A stretch of 9,270 nucleotides of DNA from Bryobacterales bacterium (GTDB lineage Bacteria; Acidobacteriota; Terriglobia; Bryobacterales; Bryobacteraceae). Under the pieces are notes generated by a model. That model did not search any database, had not been told where the DNA came from, and worked only from the letters and a program-made list of their open reading frames with translations. The DNA is taken from positions 6,147-15,416 of the forward strand of contig PKZC01000261.1 of assembly GCA_003132905.1 (NCBI GenBank), read 5' to 3'. The position numbers and the translations under genes were made by a program. Positions within the stretch are counted from its first letter, which is position 1. Every line of letters starts with the position of its first letter. Below are positions 5,748-9,270 of this stretch, piece after piece.

Positions 5748-6692
5748 TTAAATAAATAGGGTGCTTACGGAACCGTCCTCATGGATTGACTGAATCGCGC
5801 GCGCCAGCAATGGAGCGACGTTCAGCGTCTTGATGCGGGAGCACCGCTTGGCGTCCTCCCGGAGCGGAATGGAATTAGTTACCACCACTTCCTGAAGCTT
5901 CGATCCCTCTATACGTTCCACAGCCGGTCCGGAAAGCACGGCGTGGGTAGCGCAAGCTGTGACGCTCAACGCACCCTGCTTCAATATTGCTTCGGCGCCC
6001 TTGGCGAGCGTACCGGCCGTATCAATCAAATCGTCCACAATCAAACAATGCTGCCCTTCCACATCGCCGATGATGTGCATCACTTCCGCCACGTTCACTT
6101 CGGTCCGGCGCTTATCGATAATCGCCAGCGGCGCGTTCAAATGCTTGGCGAAAGCACGCGCGCGTTCCACACCCCCGGCGTCCGGCGATACCACGGTCAT
6201 GTCCCTGCGTCCGATGGACTCGAAATATTCGAGCATAACCGGCGCGGCAAAAAGATGATCCACGGGAACATCGAAAAATCCCTGAATCTGAGCCGCGTGC
6301 AGGTCCAACGTAAGCACACGATCCGCACCAGCCCTCTGAATCAGGTTGGCAATCAACCGGGCGGAGATAGGCATTCGCGGCTTGTCTTTCCGATCCTGCC
6401 GCGCATACCCATAATAGGGTAGCACTGCCGTGATGCGCTCCGCAGAGGCCCGTTTCAGGGCGTCGATCATGAGCAACAATTCCATGATGTGCCGGTCCAC
6501 CGGAGTACAGGTGGGCTGCACCGCGAAAACATCGGCGCCGCGCACGTTCTCAAGGATCTGGAGGCGGATTTCTCCGTCCGAGAAAGGCTCAACTTCGGCC
6601 GCGCCGAGGGTACACCCCAGCGAGGCGCAGATCTTGGCGGCTAACGTCGGATTGGCGTTCCCCGTGAAGATCTTTAGCTGCTCGAATCTCAT
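5748..6692 (-). CDS. prs: Ribose-phosphate pyrophosphokinase (PRPP synthetase)
   Basis: From ATG at 6690-6692 this is 314 residues starting [18 protein letters not shown], almost exactly the usual Prs length. An upstream in-frame ATG at 6719 would add nine residues. I prefer 6692 because it aligns with the family start and forms a classic ATGA overlap with the ispE stop; 6719 does have a purine stretch (GGAAAG) upstream, so it cannot be excluded. Prs converts ribose 5-phosphate and ATP to PRPP and AMP, feeding purine, pyrimidine, NAD, histidine and tryptophan synthesis. Visible motifs are the ATP-site [10 protein letters not shown] (about 93-102), [11 protein letters not shown] (about 129-139), the catalytic-loop region DKRRTEVNV, and the PRPP-binding loop [10 protein letters not shown] (about 218-227). 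All expected catalytic features appear intact. Confidence 0.96.
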   Translation of the reverse strand: MRFEQLKIFTGNANPTLAAKICASLGCTLGAAEVEPFSDGEIRLQILENVRGADVFAVQPTCTPVDRHIMELLLMIDALKRASAERITAVLPYYGYARQDRKDKPRMPISARLIANLIQRAGADRVLTLDLHAAQIQGFFDVPVDHLFAAPVMLEYFESIGRRDMTVVSPDAGGVERARAFAKHLNAPLAIIDKRRTEVNVAEVMHIIGDVEGQHCLIVDDLIDTAGTLAKGAEAILKQGALSVTACATHAVLSGPAVERIEGSKLQEVVVTNSIPLREDAKRCSRIKTLNVAPLLARAIQSIHEDGSVSTLFI

Positions 6693-7645
6693 CGTGCGTA
6701 CCGGTCTTGCGGCGGCCATGTCTTACTTTCCGAGGAAACTGCTAACTGCCGCCACCAAAGCGCACGGTAACGGCTACGGCTCACCATGGTAAATGGATAA
6801 ACCTGATTGCTCGGGAGTTCTTTCCGCATCGACACTGCGGCACGATCCCTCATTTCGCGGTTGGCGAACAATCCGAAAAGCGCGGAGCCGCTCCCCGTCA
6901 TCATAGCCCGCCAGGCTCCCAGCTTCAGCAGCTTTCCCTTCATCGATTTTAGTTGAGGATGTTGGTGAAACACAACCATTTCAAAGTCGTTGGTCCATTC
7001 CGGAGCGTCAAGCGACCCGGCATCGCTCGCGCCCCAGGCAACGGACTGGAACCTGTTGATCATATCAGTTGAGACCTCGGGGAGTACTTTACGCTCCAGC
7101 GCCGTATAGGCGGCAGCGGTAGAGGAGTGAATCTCGGGGGTGATTAGCAGACCTGGACTGGGTTGAGCGTCAGGCAGTGGATAAAGCTCCGTCCCGCGTC
7201 CCAGACCGACTGCCGTTCCACCGAGTAGGAAGAAAGGCACATCGCTGCCCAGCCCGGCCGCCAGTTCCATCAGCTTTTCCATCGGAACGCGCTTTTTCAG
7301 AAGCCGGGGTAGCGCCAAGAGCACTGCGGCGGCATTGCTTGACCCACCACCCAGCCCGCCGCCCAAGGGAATTCGCTTGGTAAGACTAAAAGTGATGCGC
7401 CCGGTAGCGCGCGCCGCTTTCAGGATCACATCTGCCGCCCGCAGAATCAGATTGCCGGAAATATTCAAGTCAGACTTCAACTCAATCTTAGTGCGCCCGC
7501 GCTCAAATTCCACATCGATCGTATCGGCCAAAGAGATGGTTTGAAATATACTTCGCAGCTCGTGAAACCCGTCCGGGCGTTTATGAAGAACCCGCAAATC
7601 CAGGTTGATTTTGGCCAGCGAACGGAGCCGGACGCGCTCGGACAT
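6689..7645 (-). CDS. ispE: 4-diphosphocytidyl-2-C-methyl-D-erythritol kinase
   Basis: This is 318 residues of the GHMP kinase family. IspE phosphorylates CDP-methylerythritol with ATP in the MEP isoprenoid pathway. Visible hallmarks are [20 protein letters not shown] at the N-terminus (Lys12 in AKIN), the glycine-rich ATP loop [15 protein letters not shown] (about 92-106), GSDVPFFL (catalytic Asp at about 135), and GSGSALFG (about 251-258). Most IspE proteins are about 280-300 residues. The last 28 or so here ([20 protein letters not shown] onwards) form a non-conserved tail whose final codons overlap the prs start. The ATG overlaps the apt stop (TAATG) and has no Shine-Dalgarno, so translation probably depends on reinitiation after apt. 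Confidence 0.95.
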   Translation of the reverse strand: MSERVRLRSLAKINLDLRVLHKRPDGFHELRSIFQTISLADTIDVEFERGRTKIELKSDLNISGNLILRAADVILKAARATGRITFSLTKRIPLGGGLGGGSSNAAAVLLALPRLLKKRVPMEKLMELAAGLGSDVPFFLLGGTAVGLGRGTELYPLPDAQPSPGLLITPEIHSSTAAAYTALERKVLPEVSTDMINRFQSVAWGASDAGSLDAPEWTNDFEMVVFHQHPQLKSMKGKLLKLGAWRAMMTGSGSALFGLFANREMRDRAAVSMRKELPSNQVYPFTMVSRSRYRALWWRQLAVSSESKTWPPQDRYAR

Positions 7646-8160
7646 TAGTAATGCAGCAGCGAGAATACGTCGTAGCCATGCAGCTTTTCGCGCCCGTTCA
7701 GGAAGTCCAGCTCGAGGATGAATCCCAGGCCTGCCACTTTCCCATGCAGCGTCTCAACGAGGCGCGCAACGGCTGCGGCGGTACCCCCGGTGGCCAGCAC
7801 GTCATCGATAATGAGCACGTTTTGGCCGGGCGTAATCGCGTCTTTGTGGATTTCTAGAACGTCGGTGCCATATTCGAGCGCATACTCAATGCGTTCCCGC
7901 TCGGCCGGAAGTTTCTTCTCTTTGCGCACCGGGATGAACCCGTATCCGAGCGCATAGGCCACCGCGGGCGCGATGATAAACCCGCGAGCTTCGATGCCGA
8001 GCACCACGTCGATCGGGGTGGAACGATAGTGCTCGGACAGAGAATCGATCACGCCCTTGAAGCCGGTGGGATTCTTGAGCAGCGTGGTGATGTCATAGAA
8101 GTTGATGCCCGGCTTGGGAAAATCGGGGACTTCGCGGATGAGCGCTTTCAGTTGGTCCAT
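7645..8160 (-). CDS. apt: Adenine phosphoribosyltransferase
   Basis: This is 171 residues, normal for bacterial APRT. The enzyme salvages adenine: adenine plus PRPP gives AMP and pyrophosphate. Family motifs are [20 protein letters not shown] at 8-27, [18 protein letters not shown] (about 55-72), the [20 protein letters not shown] loop (about 79-98), and the PRPP-binding loop [13 protein letters not shown] (115-127) with both acidic residues. It is the first gene of the long minus-strand run and shares TAATG with ispE. Its product consumes the PRPP made by prs two genes downstream, so the two may be co-regulated. The ATG at 8158-8160 lacks a Shine-Dalgarno and lies 13 bases after an extended -10, suggesting a very short leader. 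Confidence 0.97.
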   Translation of the reverse strand: MDQLKALIREVPDFPKPGINFYDITTLLKNPTGFKGVIDSLSEHYRSTPIDVVLGIEARGFIIAPAVAYALGYGFIPVRKEKKLPAERERIEYALEYGTDVLEIHKDAITPGQNVLIIDDVLATGGTAAAVARLVETLHGKVAGLGFILELDFLNGREKLHGYDVFSLLHY

Positions 8161-8173
8161 TTAGAGAATTCGT

Positions 8174-8182
8174 ATTGTAACA
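8174..8182 (-). promoter_or_regulatory. apt: Candidate extended -10 promoter for apt and the minus-strand run
   Basis: On the minus strand, TACAAT (8179-8174) is preceded by TG plus one base, giving TGtTACAAT, an extended -10. I see no convincing -35 at 16-18 bases, as is usual for extended -10 promoters. The expected transcription start is near 8167, leaving a leader of only about 7 bases before the apt ATG. This is in the 43-base gap between apt and the divergent VOC gene and is the only obvious place for the promoter of the run. Confidence 0.45.
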
Positions 8183-8191
8183 TCGGAGTCG

Positions 8192-8197
8192 TAAACT
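8192..8197 (+). promoter_or_regulatory. Candidate leaderless -10 (TAAACT) before the VOC gene
   Basis: TAAACT ends six bases before the ATG at 8204, the spacing expected if transcription starts at or next to the A of the start codon. There is no Shine-Dalgarno at a useful distance; GGAG at 8185-8188 is 15 bases away. The candidate -35 (TTCGTA, 8169-8174) is poor. This is a weak motif-only proposal. Confidence 0.25.
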
Positions 8198-8203
8198 TCC
8201 CTC

Positions 8204-8584
8204 ATGTCACTGCTTGACTCGGTCCCCATCATGGCTTTCGGCGCGACAACGGACGCTGCCCGCGCCAAGGAATTTTATCGCGACCAGCTTGGCCTGCGTC
8301 TGGTCAGCGAAGACGGCTTCGCGCTGGTGTTTGATGCGGCCGGAACGATGCTGCGTGTCCAAAGGGTGAAGGAAGTGCGCGTCGCGCAATACACCGCGTT
8401 GGGCTGGCAAGTGCCGGACATCGCGGCGAAGGTGGAGGAAATCGAGAGGGCCGGCGTCCATTTTGAGCACTACGGCATTCCTGGCCAAGATCAGCGGGGC
8501 ATCTGGACTCCGCCGGGCAGCACCACGAAAGTAGCGTGGTTCAAAGATCCGGACGGGAATATCCTCAGTCTGACTCAGTTCTAA
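8204..8584 (+). CDS. VOC-superfamily (glyoxalase/bleomycin-resistance fold) protein
   Basis: This is 126 residues, the usual length of a single VOC domain with two beta-alpha-beta-beta-beta modules. Supporting sequence is IMAFGATTDAARAKEFYRDQ LGL at about 9-31 (the FY..LGL signature), then WQVPDIAAKVEEIERAGVHF in the middle, then KVAWFKDPDGNILSLTQF at the C-terminus (the DPDGN signature). In metal-dependent members an acidic residue usually follows DPDGN (as in IEL); here it is ILSL, and no obvious histidine is present in the first strand. It may therefore not bind metal like glyoxalase I, so I do not assign an enzymatic activity. The start at 8204 gives a complete first strand. It is divergent from apt and is followed four bases later by the BLUF gene, so the two are probably one transcript. 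Confidence 0.88.
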   Translation: MSLLDSVPIMAFGATTDAARAKEFYRDQLGLRLVSEDGFALVFDAAGTMLRVQRVKEVRVAQYTALGWQVPDIAAKVEEIERAGVHFEHYGIPGQDQRGIWTPPGSTTKVAWFKDPDGNILSLTQF

Positions 8585-8588
8585 AAAG

Positions 8589-8975
8589 ATGCTGTCACTG
8601 GTCTATGTCAGTTCCGCGACGCGGTTGCTTTCAGAAGAGGATCTGAAGGCATTGCTGGCACAAAGCCGCGACAAAAATAAGCGGCTTGGGCTCACGGGAT
8701 TGCTGCTCTACAAAGACGGCAATTTCATGCAGGTTCTGGAAGGCGCCGAAGATGCCCTGCTGGGAACATACGCCAGCATTCAGAGCGATACCCGCCACCA
8801 TGGAATTCTGGAATTGATACGGCAGCCAGTCCAGGAGCGCGAATTCGCGTCATGGTCGATGGGTTTTAAGAACCTGAAAGACGTGAATCTCACCGAACCG
8901 CTCAACTCGGCCGGTTTTCAAGCCGATCCATCGCGCGCGCAAAAGTTGCTCGGAATGTTCCGCCAGAAGATGTAA
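8589..8975 (+). CDS. BLUF-domain blue-light photoreceptor (stand-alone)
   Basis: This is 128 residues: one BLUF domain (about 1-95) and a short tail, with no attached output domain. BLUF proteins bind FAD and sense blue light by rearranging hydrogen bonds around the flavin. The key residues are all visible: Y6 (SLVYVSSA), N30 (DKNKRLGLTG), Q48 in GNFMQVLEG, and the WxM pair W89/M91 (FASWSMGF), corresponding to AppA Tyr21, Asn45, Gln63, Trp104 and Met106. It should therefore be photoactive. Short BLUF proteins of this kind act by binding a partner rather than through a fused enzyme. The start is four bases after the VOC stop and has only an A-rich upstream sequence. It is convergent with the response-regulator gene 40 bases away, which could be functionally linked, but that is only proximity. 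Confidence 0.93.
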   Translation: MLSLVYVSSATRLLSEEDLKALLAQSRDKNKRLGLTGLLLYKDGNFMQVLEGAEDALLGTYASIQSDTRHHGILELIRQPVQEREFASWSMGFKNLKDVNLTEPLNSAGFQADPSRAQKLLGMFRQKM

Positions 8976-8980
8976 CGCGG

Positions 8981-9010
8981 ATCTGCGTTTATCTGCGTTC
9001 ATCTGTGGCC
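8981..9010. repeat. Three imperfect 10-base direct repeats (ATCTGYGKYY-like)
   Basis: Decamers ATCTGCGTTT (8981-8990), ATCTGCGTTC (8991-9000) and ATCTGTGGCC (9001-9010) stand head to tail in the 40-base gap between the convergent BLUF and response-regulator genes. The first two differ at one base. I have the impression that ATCTGCGTTCATCTGTGG-like tracts recur between genes in several bacterial phyla, but that is memory rather than evidence from here. There is no hairpin and no T-run, so no terminator role is evident. Confidence 0.75.
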
Positions 9011-9015
9011 CAAAT

Positions 9016-9270
9016 TCAATCAATCAGGCCGTTACGCACCGCAAACCGCACCAGTTCGCCCGAGGAATGCAGATTCAGCTTCTCCATGATCTTCCCGCGA
9101 TGCGCATCCACGGTATACACGCTCAGGCTCAACTTACCAGCGATTTCTTTGTTCGTCTGGCCTTCGGCGATCATCTGCAGCACCTCGCGCTCGCGGCTGG
9201 TGAGCAAGTCCAACGGATCGGTGACGTGTTTGCGATAGTCGCTCAACACCGCGTCTGAAACACCCGGGCT
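9016..9270 (-). CDS. LuxR/NarL-type response regulator, C-terminal part (runs off right edge)
   Basis: The frame is open from the window edge to TGA at 9016-9018, giving 84 codons; the N-terminus lies outside. A GTG at 9249 could start a 77-residue protein, but the frame continues upstream with plausible sequence (SPGVSDA), so I read it as a truncated larger gene. The helix-turn-helix is unmistakable: LLTSREREVLQMIAEGQTNK, then EIAGKLSLSVYTVDAHRGKI and MEKLNLHSSGELVRFAVRNG. The linker before it matches a NarL-family response regulator, with a receiver domain expected upstream. This would be a two-component transcription regulator. Its targets and partner kinase are not visible. It is convergent with the BLUF gene. 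Confidence 0.9.
   Translation of the reverse strand, partial: SPGVSDAVLSDYRKHVTDPLDLLTSREREVLQMIAEGQTNKEIAGKLSLSVYTVDAHRGKIMEKLNLHSSGELVRFAVRNGLID

Noticed and set aside
5259..6422. Plus-strand open frames opposite rplY and prs
   Set aside because: Both minus-strand genes are clearly identified over their full length, and the antisense readings have no domain or start-site support.
6693..6719. prs starting at the upstream ATG at 6719
   Set aside because: The extra nine residues (MAAARPVRT) are not typical, and the ATG at 6692 forms an ATGA overlap with ispE and matches the family length. It is kept as an alternative because of GGAAAG upstream of 6719.
1..9270. A defence, toxin-antitoxin, mobile or phage system
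   Set aside because: No nuclease, toxin, transposase, integrase or phage gene is visible; the genes are mainly housekeeping plus a few hypothetical proteins.

Overview
The window reads as chromosomal core-genome DNA from an Acidobacteriota-like bacterium, probably of the Solibacter/Bryobacter kind. This is inference from the gene neighbourhood, the moderately high GC, a secreted protein with a 'NYTxxLPNFxC'-type motif of a style I associate with that phylum, and the short intergenic repeats. I see no transposase, integrase, phage gene, tRNA, rRNA or CRISPR array, and no gene-free stretch longer than about 135 bases.

Layout. (1) 1-577, minus strand: N-terminal 192 codons of a secreted protein that runs off the left edge. 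(2) 630-1437, plus strand: a small exported alpha-helical (HEAT-like) protein whose frame is broken near 778-797. Its signal-peptide half (630-800) and its larger half (in frame to 1437) lie in different frames. (3) 1456-8160, minus strand: one long co-directional run. In transcription order it holds apt, ispE, prs, rplY (L25/CTC), pth, rpsF, rpsR, rplI and a HEAT-repeat protein with a C-terminal SEC-C metal-binding motif. Many junctions are tightly coupled: apt/ispE share TAATG, ispE/prs overlap by ATGA, pth/rpsF overlap by ATGA, and rpsF/rpsR are 1 base apart. (4) 8204-8975, plus strand, divergent from apt: a VOC-superfamily protein followed 4 bases later by a BLUF blue-light photoreceptor with all key flavin-pocket residues. 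(5) 9016-9270, minus strand: the C-terminal LuxR/NarL-type HTH of a response regulator that continues beyond the right edge.

How the genes fit together. prs makes PRPP, and apt uses PRPP to salvage adenine. ispE is the kinase of the MEP isoprenoid pathway. L25, S6, S18 and L9 are ribosomal proteins, and Pth recycles peptidyl-tRNA. The run therefore joins PRPP/nucleotide supply to translation. ssb, commonly found between rpsF and rpsR, is absent.

Most of the window is ordinary housekeeping DNA and I do not see a convincing new multi-gene system. The parts most worth a second look are the heptad repeat element between rplY and pth, which forms two opposed arrays around a perfect hairpin and abuts the pth start codon; the frameshifted exported gene; the VOC-BLUF pair beside a response regulator; and the HEAT/SEC-C protein at the end of the ribosomal-protein run.
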